DNA from: Trissonchulus latispiculum
Lineage: Eukaryota; Nematoda; Enoplea; Enoplida; Ironidae
Direction of reading: 5' to 3'
NCBI GenBank assembly: GCA_030248195.1
Contig: JASAND010028320.1
Span: 1-64,000 of the forward strand
Length of the DNA stretch: 64,000 nucleotides
The translations under genes and the position numbers were made by a program. The notes beneath the pieces were generated by a model. The model had not been told where the DNA came from, made no database searches, and saw nothing but the letters and a program-made list of their open reading frames with translations. Below are positions 1 to 13,125 of this stretch, piece after piece. Positions within the stretch are counted from its first letter, which is position 1. Every line of letters begins with the position of its first letter.

Positions 1-416
1 TCTTCGATTTTTGATGAAAAGCTGCAAGTTGGGGTTTTCTGGGGCGGCGCTGAGCACGAATCTGAAATCAGTTTTTTTGATTCAGCTTTCAAATTAGTGA
101 AATACTAAGCAAGCTAAAATTGTAAGCTTCAAAGCTGCAAAGCTTATCCTGAACTAACGGAAAGCTGAATCCGAAAAACTGAATTTCAGATTCAATCAGT
201 GACCCAAGAATACTATGAGCAGCTTTTCATCAAAATCGAAGACAAAATGCTTGGACCTCGACAGACGAATAGAAAAAATATAATTTTTGCGAAATCGAAA
301 AATTTTGCGACAATTGAACTCAGCGAGGTCAAAAACTTCACCAACCCCAAATTTCAGCTCATTTTGTCAAATTTTAGAAATTTTAGGGTTGGGAGGGGGT
401 AATCTGAAGAAAAGAC

Positions 417-1869
417 TAGTGCTGGGACCGGTTCCGATTTTTGAAACCGGTTCCCGGTTCCGGTTCTTGACTACCAGTTCCAGTTCCAGTTCCGGTTCTA
501 GCTTCTGCAGTTCCAATTGGTAGTTTTGATAAAAAAATCTAAAATCACCCTGAATTTTTTTTATTTTTTTGAGAATTATAACTGTAAAAACTAATATATT
601 TAACTGCACAAAACTATGAACGTGTTTTTAAACAGTGTTTTTGCAAACCCTTTTACTATTTATATACAAATATTTACTATGAAAAAGATATGGTTTGTTT
701 CATTTTTACCAATATGTTGTGGAAATTTTCGCTATTTGAGCTTGCCAAAAATATTCAAAGTATGCTCAATCTAGCTAAACATTTAGCTACTGCCGCTAGA
801 GAAAAGGAACGTCTCACAAAACTTTCCTCGACCAATTTCAAGCAATCCAATAAAATTTGCTTATCAATTCAGCAATTACGAAGTTATAATATTACAAAGC
901 TTAATCATTGAAAAAGCAGCTAATCTCATCTCAGGTCCGAAGATTTTTTGAGATCAAAAAGCATAACAGAAAACCTTTCGGGAAAATCGTTAGACGAAAA
1001 TTTAAACTTTTCGAGCACTTATACATTACACGAAATTACAACCTAACTTCTTACCCTTAAAACCAAATATTGTATGTTACAATAAATAAAATCAAGCTAC
1101 TAAGTTTTTATTTTACATAGAACTTGTTTATTTTTGTAGCTTAAATCTAAAACAAATTTGTAACAAAAGAGCGCTATTCCCTATCAAATCTTAAACCTAT
1201 ATAAACAAAAGTACAAAATAAGACTATGAAATAAGAAAATTTTTAAACAAACCATCGAGAGCATTCTTTTTCGGTAGCGCTAGCCAATTGCTATTAATTA
1301 AATAGAACGGTACCTCAGGGATACTGTTGCTCAGCTTAACCCTTAATCTGGAGTTGCTTCAGTATACTGGTTTGTTTCAGTTTAAGTTTGCACACAAAAG
1401 TACGAGAACAGCAGCTAAAGCTGGAAGAGTTGCCGTAAAGCATCAAATCTTTAATACTTACCTTTGTCATCCTTAAAGAAGAGTTAACACTGAAAACACC
1501 TAGTTTTTCGTTTTCTATAACCTTTTAAGAAAACTTAAAACATTGACTGAAACTTCGTTAATAAAGACATCGAAAATTGATATCAAAAATCTTCTGCTAT
1601 TTACACAACATCTTTCAAAAACAAAATTTCATATCTAAATAGAAGTACCAAAATAAAGTTGTATTCAAAATGCTGAATTCAAATTCATAAGAAAATTTTC
1701 AAATTTTACAAAATAAACCTTGATTGGGTTTCAAACAGCCAAAATTAACACTAGAACCGGCCGGTTCCAAAAGCCACCGGTTCCGGTTCCGGTTCCGGTT
1801 CTAAAAAATCCTACCGGTTCCAAATCCGGATTCGAGTTCTACCGGTTCTTTGGAACCGGTCCAGCACTA
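417..1869. mobile_element. hAT-like non-autonomous element, left-arm copy
   Basis: Terminal inverted repeats begin TAGTGCTGGGACCGG and end in its complement CCAGCACTA. The flanks carry an exact 8-bp duplication GAAAAGAC at 409-416 and 1870-1877. An 8-bp target duplication with a (T/C)AGNGNTG terminus is the hAT superfamily signature. Just inside both ends are short arrays of CCGGTT hexamers. No transposase reading frame is visible, so it would need a partner for movement. Confidence 0.8.
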
Positions 1870-3378
1870 GAAAAGACCCCAGGGCAGGTTTTTTGCGTCC
1901 AGAATGTTAAAGTCTCAACGGCAAAGTTTCTTGTCTGGACGCAATAGAATTTTTATTGGACGCAAGCTAGATGGCACATTGTTTCGGGAGAAAATTCGCT
2001 TTTTGCAATAGTAAAAAAACTTTAAGAAATAATTCCAGTGCCCAATTTTTCTGTTTTTTTGACAAAAATTTCTGGTAGTTCCCAGTGTTTCCCACTTTAT
2101 CTTTAAATGTCAAGGTGTAGGCTACTGCCCTCATGCTACTCAATGTTCATTTGTTAAGTTCTTCGTCCACCTGCATCCATATCAGATCTTTTCGAACTCT
2201 TAAATTTCACTTCAACATATGGATCTTACTAGAAAAGTGCATAATCGTGAACATTTATTTTGTTCTCATTCAATAGGTCAGAGGGGTCAAGACTATAGTA
2301 AAAGGAAAACCCCTGATTAACAAATTTGTAACACTGTAAATCTTCGCAAAAAATACACAAATGGCGATTTGAAACAATGCTAGACTACCATTTTTCTGAA
2401 ATTTTCAGGCTATGCAGGAGCAAATTAAACGATGAATTTATACATGACTATCTGTTAACAGAATGTGCAAATACTTCCAGCTGTATTGCTGTTGAATAAT
2501 TCAGCACTAAAGTGCACACGCTTTTTCGAACTTTCATTTTTGTTTATCGATACTCGACTTTATTCGAAATTAAAAATTTACAGATGCAATTAACACAAAT
2601 TCGCGTTAGGTAGGACCTTCAGTTAGAATAGATGTAGCATAATTACTTTAGCCATAAATTTGCCAAATTAGTCTTTTTAACATTTCACAACGGGTTTAAT
2701 CCCTAATTCAAAAAAATCTCGAACTTCTGATGGCTTCCCGGTCCCCGAGACCACCCCCTCTATTTACAATATTGTTACAAGGATCTGTAGTTCTCAGAGT
2801 TTTCGAAACCGCATGTTATGTTTTTAATATTTACTACCTTTCTTCTCAACGATATTCTAAATATTTCATATATTTTTAACATTGAAATATCGGAATAATG
2901 AGTATCAATAATATCGAAAATTACTCAAGGCATTCGTTAGATGCAATAGTTGCCAAATAAAATCTTTTTTTAAACATTTCCCACTACGGATTATTTACAT
3001 TACGGCTGCGCCCCCAAAACCCCCCGCCGTGTATATTCGAGGCATCTTCCTTCTGTAGATAACCTTGTAATCGTACATTACAGTTAAGGGGGGAGCAACG
3101 AACACTGGTGGTACGTGAACATCGTCAGGAAAGAGACCTACTTTCCCCCCAACGTTAGCCAACATATCAAAATTAAAAAGTTTAGGGTGGGCAGCAATCT
3201 ATCTTATATACACTGCTTTTGGCAAGACGTAAAAGTTCAAATTTTAGTTCGAAAAATGGGATTTTTCAAAAAGGTTTTTTCAGCCTCTGGTTTGACGGTC
3301 TAACGGTTTGACCAATTCTGAAACTTTCAGCCATAAATGTTGGGACAGTTACTTAAATGCTAAATATTAAAAAGTATT

Positions 3379-5228
3379 CCGGTGTCGTATAATATTTTTC
3401 CCCCGTGATATTTTCCCCCTATAGGGTATAATATTTTCCCCGTGATGTTTTTCCCCCCTTTCAGCTATGGCTATTTTTTCCCCCCCCTCTGAATGAAACC
3501 CAGCCAAATGATGCAGCAAATTGGCACTGAGATCAAAGCAGTGAACTCTAGTTGAAATGTTGGCAAGTAGCAAGTAAAATGCTGAAAGACGCATTTTACA
3601 AGTTCATTTTAGTTATTATTTAATTGTTTAATTAATGTTAATTTGCATATTAAAAAGAAACTATTTTTTGTAACTTGTTTTTTTCACACTGTTTAAAAAG
3701 TATATAAAAATTGGTAATTTTTGATTTGTTTGTTAGCAATTGTTTTTTTTTGTTAATAAATTGATTTTTGCAACTATTAATAACTGTAAAAATGGTTTTA
3801 GAATTTTTGCTTTTCCTTTTTTTACATCTTGGAAATCTAATTTTACAGTTTTTACGAGTTGTAAAATTTCGGGATCTTTTTACCCGTTTTACACCTTTAC
3901 CGTTTTACAGTTTTATAAAATCAGCAACGCTTTGTCACCGTTGAATATTCATTAAATTTCACCGGCAAATCATAAAAACAACTCTTGTTTATGCGAGCTG
4001 TATCCTTGAAACTTCTGATTTTTTGGAAGATGGAATATTTTGATCCTTCCAGCTAAAAAATCTTTTAAACATAGCTTTCTATTTGTTTCGAACTAAGATG
4101 AAATTTTAGTTTTTAGCTATTTTTTGTAGTTGTTTTCAAACACTGTTCATCACATCACAGGATCAGCCTCAAAAATTTAAATTTACTTGGAGAAAGTTTT
4201 ACCATTGGTAAATTACTATGTATTAGGCGCTGGAAACTTACTATGTAAACTTAACTTGTTCTATAAATTATAAATTGTGAACTGTATACTACAAAAATTA
4301 CAATGTGAAGTTTAATTAAAAAAAATAAATTATACTTCAGCGGCGATTAAATTTTTTCTATATCATTAATATTAAGCCAAAATTATTTCAGTACATAATT
4401 TGTATAAATATACAGTTATCGTTAATAGTAAGTGTTCTCCAAGTAAATTTAAATTTTTTGAACCTCATCCTGTGATGTGATGAACAGTGTTTGAAAACAA
4501 CTACAAAAATAGCTAAAAACAGAATTTCATCTTGGTTGGAACAAATAAACTATATTTTAAGATTTTTTGGCTGGAAGGATCAAAATATTCCATCTTCAAA
4601 AAATCAGAAGTTTCAAGGATACAGCCTTACTAAAAACAAAAGTTGTTTATGATTTGCAGTGAGGGAAATTTAATGAATATTCAACGGTGACAAAGCGTTG
4701 CTGATTTTACAAAACTGTAAAACGGTAAAAAGGTAAAACAGTAAAAAGATCCGAAATTTTACAACTCGTAAAAACTGTAAAAATTAGATTTTCAAATAAT
4801 AAGGAAAAGCAAAAATTCTAAAACCATTTTTACAGTTATTAATAGTTTATAAATTAATTTATTAACAAAACATATTGCTAACCAATAAATCAAAAATTAC
4901 CAGTTTTTATACACTTTTTTAAACAGTGTTAAAACAAGTGCAAAAAATAGTTTCTTTTTAATGTGCAAATTAACATTAATTAAACAATTAAATAATAACT
5001 AAAATTAACTTGTAACAAGGTGTTTCCGCCTTTCTGCTACTTATAAACATTTCAACAGAGAGTTACTGCTTTGACCCTGTTAAATTTGCTGCATCATTTG
5101 GCTGGGTTTCCATTCAGAGGGGAAAATATTATAGCTGAAAGGGGGGAAAAATATCACGGGGGGAAAAATATTATACCCTATAGGGGGAAAAAAAATATCA
5201 CGGGGGGAAAAATATTATACGACGCCGG
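3379..5228. mobile_element. Foldback element of ~1.85 kb, left-arm copy
   Basis: The two halves are inverted copies of each other meeting near 4300. Termini read CCGGTGTCGTATAATATT and its complement. They are followed by repeated blocks of the form CCCCC-GTGATATTTT-CCCCC-TATAGGG. The interior holds AT-rich sequence with repeated TTTTAC(A/C)GTTTT words. There is no coding capacity. A clear target duplication was not found. Confidence 0.75.
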
Positions 5229-6341
5229 CATTCGAGCGTTGCTTCCTTCTTCAGCTATAACAGCTCAAATTTTGAAATTTGGCAAAAAGTTGCAAATGTG
5301 ACCGTGCGCCGTTTTCGATCTAATAAAATTGACAGCCCTAGCCTACCTCAGCTTTTTACCAAATATTAGGCTTTAATAGGGGCAAACTGTCTGTGAGTTT
5401 CAAGGGTTTTGGTTTTCTGGTTAGTGTGCTTGCTTGCTTTTACCGTTAAGAAATTTTTAGGCTTGAAAAAGCTAGCTAAGCGCCAGTAAAAATGGGGTCA
5501 ACAAATTTTTTGTCTTTCCGTTTTGCCAAAAACGTGCTTATAAGGGGTAGACTGACCTGAGAATATGAAATCCGTTGTTCGATATGACGCTTCCTTCGTT
5601 CAGTATGCGCTTACAACTGTCTTCCGAACTTTTTGGAGCGATCGCCATCCGTACTTTGAAAATCAATCTAGCATTTCTAAACATTTGGAGCGAAGGTTTA
5701 GTGACATAGTTTCTTTCCGGCACATCTTGGTACACTACTTTGTCAGCCTGAAGTTCAGCCGATTCTGCTAAGTACTTTGGAGTAATTGGCTCATCTTCCG
5801 GAATGGCACCAATAACATGCACCAATATCGATAATATGATCCAGCGCTGCGAACTTCAGCGAAGTTAACAGAAATCACGTCAAATTTGCTAAGTTAAGAC
5901 AAGATATTTAGCTGTGTTGCAACAAGTTTGGCTCATTTGGTAAACCACGGCTCATTAGAAGTTAGTTAACTCCTCCACCCGTATATACCTTCTGCAACAC
6001 CCAATTTTCGCACTTTGATCTGTATCACACAGAAAAGTAAGGCAATGGTCTACGAGATTTATTTTACACGATTATCAAAGCACTTTTTCATATCCAGAAC
6101 TAATTCTGAAATTTTGGTACCGTGCCTTGCACATAGCGACCAGGGCGAGGGCAAGTTTGTGTACTTGTCATGTCGACCTTTGGACCGTGTACTACTTCTG
6201 ATGGCCTCCCAGGACGCTACGCTGCATGGAATTCTTTCAAACTTTCTATTTTACACTAAACCCTAATACTATTATGTGGCAAAAGACTAGCTAGCTTTTC
6301 CAACGCCAGAACTTTTAGTGAAATTTGTAGCCCCCTTAAGC

Positions 6342-6803
6342 TTATCCTACGTATCAAAGCGAGGTCAATGCGTCCTGCGCCCCATTTTAAGAGATTGTCC
6401 AATGCTTTTATACAATCGAGTAGCTCTACTCAAGTAGTACACATTGGATTGAAATTATCCAGTGTTCTCAGTACACTACAGCACGATTAAAACACCATCA
6501 TGCCTGGCAAACTAAAGCAGTGTCTCCAGACTTCGGGTCCTCAATCCTTAGTTGTTCCGTTTAATGTCTTTCAGTCATCGCTCAGTGGTCACCGTCCATG
6601 TAGGCAGGGGCTTTTTTTGGTTTTCGGACTTGAGTCAACCTTGCGTCCCGCTAAATTCAGGTTGGGCGTCCTGTTGAGAAATATTGCGTCCAAGCAGAAT
6701 TCTTGTTTGGCTTTTGTTTTGTGAAAAAATTGTTTTATTTATGAACATTTTCGACTAATTCCTGTAGTGTAACGCTATTTAGGCTATTTAGAAAGTAGAT
6801 GCT
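6342..6803. other. Spacer at the centre of the giant palindrome
   Basis: This is the only part of the first 13 kb without a mirror partner. It is ordinary mixed-composition DNA. A 74-codon open stretch at 6500-6724 has no recognisable domain, and I do not call it a gene. Confidence 0.7.
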
Positions 6804-7911
6804 GCTTAAGGGGGGCTACAAATTTCACTAAAAGTTCATGTTGGAAAAGCTAGCTAGGGTTTTTTGCCACATAATAGTATTAGGTTTAGTGTAAAATAGA
6901 AAGTTTGAAAGAATTCCGGCAGCGTAGCGTCCCTGTGGGAGCCATCAGAAGTAGGTGTTGTCGGTCCAAAGGTCGACATGACAAGTACACAAACTTGGCC
7001 TCGCCCTGGTCGCTATGTGCAAGGTACGGTACCAAAATTTTCAGGAATTGGTTCTGACATACAGTGCTTTGATATCGTGTAAAATAATCTCTAGACCATT
7101 GCCTACTTTCCTGTGTGATACGATCAAAGTGCGAAAAATTGGGTGTTGCAGGATATACGGTGGGTGGAGGTTAACTAACTTCTAATGAGCCGTGGTTTAC
7201 CAAATGAGCCAAACTTTGGTGCAATTAATACTAGCAAATATCTGTCTTAACTTTGGTATAAATGACGTGATTTCGTTAATCCCTGCGATTCGCAGTGCTG
7301 GATCATATTATCGATATTGGCAAGCTGCTTTTCACTTTGGTGCCATTCCGAAGATGTGAGCCAATTACTCCAAAGTACTGTGGCAGAATCGGCTGAAACT
7401 TTGCCCATTGCAGTGAGTGTACCAAGATGTGCTTGAAAGCTATGTCACTAAACCTCGCTCCAATGTTTAGAAATGCTAGATTGATTTCTCAAAGTACGGA
7501 TGGCGATCGCTCCAAAAAGTTCTAAGACAGTTGTAAGCGCATACTGAACGAAGGAAGCGTCATATCGAACAACGGATTTCATATTCAGGTCAAATTACCC
7601 CTATAAGCACGTTTTTTGGCAAAATCGGAGACAAAAAATTTGTTGACCCCATTTTTACTTGTCGCTTAGCTAGCTTTTTCAAGCCTAAAAATTTCTTAAC
7701 AAAAAGTTTGCTAGCACACTAATCAGAAACCAAAACCCTTGAAACTCACAGACAGTTTGCCCCTATTAAAGCCTAATATTTGGTAAAAAGCCGAGGTAGG
7801 CTAGAAGCTGTCAATTTTATTAGATCGAAACGGCGCACGGTCACATTGCAACTTTTTGCCAAATTTCAAAATTTGAGCTGTTATAGCTGAAGAAGGAAGC
7901 AACGCTGAATG

Positions 7912-9735
7912 CCGGTGTCGTATAATATTTTCCCCCCGTGATATTTTTCCCCCTATAGGGTTATAATATTTTTCCCCCGTGATATTTTCCCCCCCTTTCA
8001 GCTATAATATTTTCCCCCTCTGAATGAAACCCAGCCAAATGATGCAGCAAATTTTAACAGGTCAAAGCAGCAACTCCTGTTGAAATGTTGGTAAGTAAGG
8101 GGTAAAATGCTGAAAACAATTTTACAAGTTAATTTTAGTTATTATTTAATTGTTTAATTAATGTTAATTTGCACATTAAAAAGAAACTATTTTTGCACTT
8201 GTTTTAACACTGTTTAAAAAGTGTATAAAAACTGGTAATTTTTGATTTGTTTGTTAGCAATTGTTTTGTTAATAAATTAATTTTGCAACTATTAATAACT
8301 GTAAAAATGGTTTTAGAATTTTTGCTTTTCCTTATTATTTGGAAATTTAATTTTACAGTTTTTACGAGTTGTAAAATTTCGGATCTTTTTTTACTGTTTT
8401 ACCTTTTTACCGTTTTACAGTTTTGTAAAATCAGCAACGCTTGTCACCGTTTGTAATATTCATTAAATTTCCCTCACCGCAAATCATAAACAACTCTTGT
8501 TTTTAGTAAGGCTGTATCCTTGAAACTTCTGATTTTTTGAAGATGGAATATTTTGATCCTTCCAGCCAAAAAATCTTAAAATATAGCTTTCTATTTGTTC
8601 CGAACCAAGATGAAATTTTGTTTTTAGCTATTTTTTGTAGTTGTTTTCAAACACTGTTCATCACATCACAGGATGAGGTTCAAAAATTTAAATTTACTTG
8701 GAGAACACTTTACTATTAACGATAACTGTATATTTATACAAATTATAAATTAAAGCAATTTTACTAATATTAATGATATATAGTAAAAATTTAATCGCCG
8801 CTGAAGTATAATTTTATTTTTTTAATTAAACTTCACATTGTAATTTTTGTAGTATACAGTTCATAATTTATAATTTATAGGAACAAGTTAAGTTTACATA
8901 GTAAGTTTACATAATACATAGTAATTTACAATGGTAAAACTTTCTCCAAGTAAATTTAAATTTTTGAGGCTGATCCTGTGATGTGATGAACAGTGTTTGA
9001 AAACAACTACAAAAAATAGCTAAAAACAAAATTTCATCTTGGTTCGGAACAAATAGAAAGCTATGTTTAAAGATTTTTTGGCTGGAAGGATCAAAATATT
9101 CCATCTTCAAAAAATCAGAAGTTTCAAGGATACAGCCTTACTAAAAACAAGAGTTGTTTATGATTTGCGGTGAGGGAAATTTAATGAATATTCAACGGTG
9201 ACAAAGCGTTGCTGATTTTACAAAACTGTAAAACGGTAAAAAGGTAAAACGGTAAAAAGATCCGAAATTTTACAACTCGTAAAAACTGTAAAATTAGATT
9301 TCCAAATAATAAGGAAAAGCAAAAATTCTAAAACCATTTTTACAGTTATTAATAGTTGCAAAATCAATTTATTAACAAAACAATTGCTAACAAACAAATC
9401 AAAAATTACCAATTTTTATACACTTTTTAAACAGTGTTAAAAACAAGTGCAAAAATAGTTTCTTTTTAATGTGCAAATTAACATTAATTAAACAATTAAA
9501 TAATAACTAAAATTAACTTGTAAAATTGTTTTCAGCATTTTACTTGCTACTTACCAACATTTCAACAGAGTTGCTGCTTTGACCCTGTTAAATTTGCTGC
9601 ATCATTTGGCTGGGTTTCATTCAGAGGGGGGAAAAATATTATAGCTGAAAGGGGGGAAAAATATCACGGGGGGAAAATATTATACCCTATAGGGGGGGAA
9701 AATATCACGGGGGGAAAAATATTATACGACACCGG
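7912..9735. mobile_element. Foldback element, right-arm copy
   Basis: This is the mirror copy of the 3379-5228 element, with the same CCGGTGTCG termini and internal symmetry near 8820. The flank beyond 9735 (AATACTTTTAATATT) is the complement of the flank left of 3379, so both copies occupy the same position within the larger palindrome. Confidence 0.75.
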
Positions 9736-11201
9736 AATACTTTTAATATTTAGCACTAGTAACTGTTAACATTTATGGCTGAAAGTTTCAGAATTGGTCA
9801 AACCGTTAGACCGTCAAACCAGAGCTGAAAAAACCTTTTTGAAAAATCCCATTTTTCGAACTAAAATTTGTACTTTGGCGTCCTGCCAAAAACGGTGTAT
9901 ATAAGATATATTGCTGCCCACCCTAAACTTTTTTAATTTGATATGTTGGCTAACGTTGGGGGGAAAGTAGGTCTCTCCGACGATGTCGTGCCAACCCGTT
10001 CGTTGCCCCCCCCTTAACTGTAATGCACGATTACAAGATTATCTACAGAATGTAGATGCCTCGAATATACACGGCGGGGGGTTTTGGGGGCGCAGCCGTA
10101 ATGTAAATAATCCGTAGTGGAAATGTTTAAAAAGATTTTATTTGGCAACTATTGCATCTAACGAATGCCTTGAGTAATTTTCGATATTATTGATACTCAT
10201 TATTCCGATATTTCAATGTTAAAAATATATGAAATATTTAGAATATCATTGAGAAGAAAGGTAGTAAATATTAAAACATAACATGCGGTTTCGAAAACTC
10301 TGAGAACTACTGATCCTTGTAACAATATTGTAAATGAGCAGGGGGGTCTCGGGGACCGAGCCCTCAGAAGTTCGAGATTTTTTTGAATTAAGGATTAAAC
10401 CCGTTGTGGAAATGTTAAAAAGACTAATTTGGCAACTGTTATGCTAAAGTAATTATGCTACATCTATTCTAACTGAAGGTCCTACCTAACGCTAATTTGT
10501 GTTAATTGCATCTGTAAATTTTTGAATTTTGAATAAGTCAGTATCGATAAACAAAGACAGGCCCAAAGAAGCGTGTATGCTTCGTGCTGCATTATTCAAC
10601 AGCAATACAGTGAAGTATTTGTAAATACTATTAACGCTAGTTACGATAAATTCATCGTTAATTTGCTCCTGCATAGGCCTGAAAATTTCAGAAAAATGGT
10701 AGTCTAGCATTATTTCAAATCGCCATTTGTGTATTTTTTGCGAAAAATTTACAGTTACAAATTTGTTAATTTGGGGGTTTTCCTTTTACTATAGTCTTGA
10801 CCCTGCCTGACCTATTGAATGAGAACAATATAAATGTTCACGATTATGCACCTAGTAAGATCCATATGTTGAAGTGAAATTTAAGAGTTCGAAAAGATCT
10901 GATATGGATGCAGGTGGACAAGAACTTAACAAATAACATTGAGTAGCATTGAGGCATGACCTTGCACCTTGGCATTCCATGACAAAGTGGGAAACACCGG
11001 GAACCACAAGAAATTTTTGTCAAAAAACAGAAAAATTGGTACTGGAATTATTTAAAGTTTTTACTCTTGCAAAAGCGAATTTTCTCCCGAAACAATGTTG
11101 CATCTAGCTTGCGTCCCGTTAAAATTTTATTGCGTCCAGATAAGAAACTTTGCGTTCAGACGCACATCTGGACGCAAAAAACCCTGCCCTGGGGTCTTTT
11201 C

Positions 11202-12640
11202 TAGTGCTGGGACCGGTTCCAAAAGAACCGGTAGAACCGGAACCGGAACCGGAACCGGTAGGATTTTTAGAACCGGAACCGGAACCGGAACCGGTGGCTT
11301 TTGGAACCGGCCGGTTCTAGTGTTAATTTTGGCTGTTTGAAACTTCAATCAAGGTTTATTTTGTAAAATTTGAAAATTTTCTTATGAATTTGAATTTAGC
11401 ATTTTGAATTTAACTTTATTTTGGTACTTCTATTTAGATATGAAATTTTGTTTTTGAAAGATGTTGTGTAAATAGCAGAAGATTTGATATCAATTTTACG
11501 ATGTCTTTAATAACAGTTTTCAGTCAATGTTTTAAGTTTTCTGAAAAGGTTATAGAAAACGAAAAACTAAGGTGTTTTCAGTGTTAACTCTTCTTTAAGG
11601 ATGACAAAGGTAAGTATTAAGGATTTGATGCTTTACGGCAACTCTTCCAGCTTTAGCTGTTGCCTCTGCAATTTTTGTGTGCAAACTTCAACTGAAGCAA
11701 ACCAGTATACTGAAGCGCAACTCCAGATTAAGGGTTAAGCTGAGCAACAGTATCCCTGAGGTACCGTTCTTATTTAATTAATAGCAATTGGCTAGCGCTA
11801 CCGAAAAAGAATGCCTTTGATGGTCTATTAAAAATTTTCTTATTTCATAGTCTTATTTTGTACTTTTTGCTTATATATAGGTTTAAGATTTGATAGGGAA
11901 TAGCGCTCTTTTGTTACAAATTTGTTTACTTCAGCTACAAAAATTAAAACAAGTTCTATGTAAAATAAAAACTTAGTAGCTTGATTTTATTTATTGTAAC
12001 ATACAATATTTGGTTTTAAGGGTATGAAGTTAGTTGTACCTGTGTGCTGCATAAGTGCTCGAAAAGTTTAAATTCTCGTTCAACGATTTTCCCGAAAGGT
12101 TTTCTGTTATAGTTTTCGATCTCAAAAAATCTTCGACCCCGAGATGAGATTAGCTGCTTTTTCAATGATTAAGCTTTGTAATATTATAACTGTAACCGTT
12201 GAATCGATAAGCAAATTTTATTGGATTGCTTGAAATTGGTCGAGGAAAGTTTTGTGAGACGTTCCCTTTCTGAAGGGCAGTAGCTAAATGTTTAGCTAGA
12301 TTGAGCATACTTAGTATTTTGGCAAGCTCTGGTAGCGAAAATTTCCACAACATATTGGTAAAAATGAAACAAACCATATCTTTTTCATAGTAAATATTTG
12401 TATATAAATAGTAAAAAGTAAGCAAAAACACTGTTTAAAAACACGTTCATAGTTTTGTGCAGTTAAATATATTAAGTTTTTACAGCAATTCTCAAAAAAA
12501 TAAAAAAATTGTGTGATTTTAGATTTTTTATCAAAAATACCAATTGGAACCGGTAGCTAGAACCGGAACCGGAACCGGAACCGGTAGTCAAGAACCGGAA
12601 CCGGAACCGGTTTCAAAAATCGGAACCGGTCCCAGCACTA
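11202..12640. mobile_element. hAT-like non-autonomous element, right-arm copy
   Basis: Mirror copy of the 417-1869 element. The same 8-bp duplication is present as GTCTTTTC at 11194-11201 and 12641-12648. CCGGAACCGG-type hexamer arrays lie at both ends (about 11215-11320 and 12545-12630). Confidence 0.8.
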
Positions 12641-12721
12641 GTCTTTTCCAGATTACCCCCTCCCAACCCTAAAATTCCTAAAACTTGACAAAATGAGCTG
12701 AAATTTGGTATAGGTATGTTT

Positions 12722-13125
12722 TCGACCTCGCTGAGTTCAATTGTCGCAAAATTTTTCGATTTCGCAAAATTATATTTTTTCTATTCGTAAGGAGGTCCAA
12801 GAGGAACCGAAAACATTTTTGTCTTCGATTTTGATGAAAAGCTGCCTATAGGGGTATTCTGGGTCACTGAGCTCGAATCTGAAATCAGTTTTTCGATTCA
12901 GCTTTCCGTTAGTTCAGGATAAGCTTACAGCTTAAGCTTACAATTTTAGCTTGCTTATATTTCGCTAACGGGAAAGCTGAATCAAAAAAACTGATTTCAG
13001 ATTCGTGCTCAGCGCCCCAGAAAACCCCAACTTGCAGCTTTTCATCAAAATCGAAGACGAAAAATGTTTTCGGTTCCCATTCCTTGGTCACGCCTTGCGA
13101 ATCGAAAAAAAACTCAACGAGGTGG
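12722..13125. repeat. Smaller palindrome at the outer end of the right arm
   Basis: Sequence around 12785-12930 (AACCGAAAACATTTTTGTC, then the GATGAAAAGCTGC segment) returns inverted at 12945-13090. The symmetry centre is near 12935. The outermost words CCTCGCTGAGTT and AACTCAACGAGG pair loosely. The mirrored counterpart occupies about 1-330. Confidence 0.65.

Larger units (their letters stand above)
1..13057. repeat. Giant imperfect inverted repeat (two ~6.3 kb arms)
   Basis: The left arm (1-6341) reappears as its reverse complement in the right arm (6804-13057) through its whole length. Landmarks pair in mirror order: the CCGGTT arrays, the 3379-5228 foldback, the CTATAGGG/CCCCC blocks and the GCTAGCTAGT-like motif near 6290/6860. 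The arms differ by many single-base indels and short scrambled patches as well as substitutions. The left edge is cut by the window. No convincing gene lies in either arm. It could be a real palindrome or a long-read foldback assembly artefact. Confidence 0.9.

Noticed and set aside
5538..5825. A 95-codon minus-strand frame in the palindrome arm
   Set aside because: No recognised domain, and its mirror counterpart near 7340-7600 is broken by frameshifts.
10492..10710. A 72-codon frame in the right arm
   Set aside because: No known family. The mirrored copy in the left arm is disrupted, and the surroundings are repeats.
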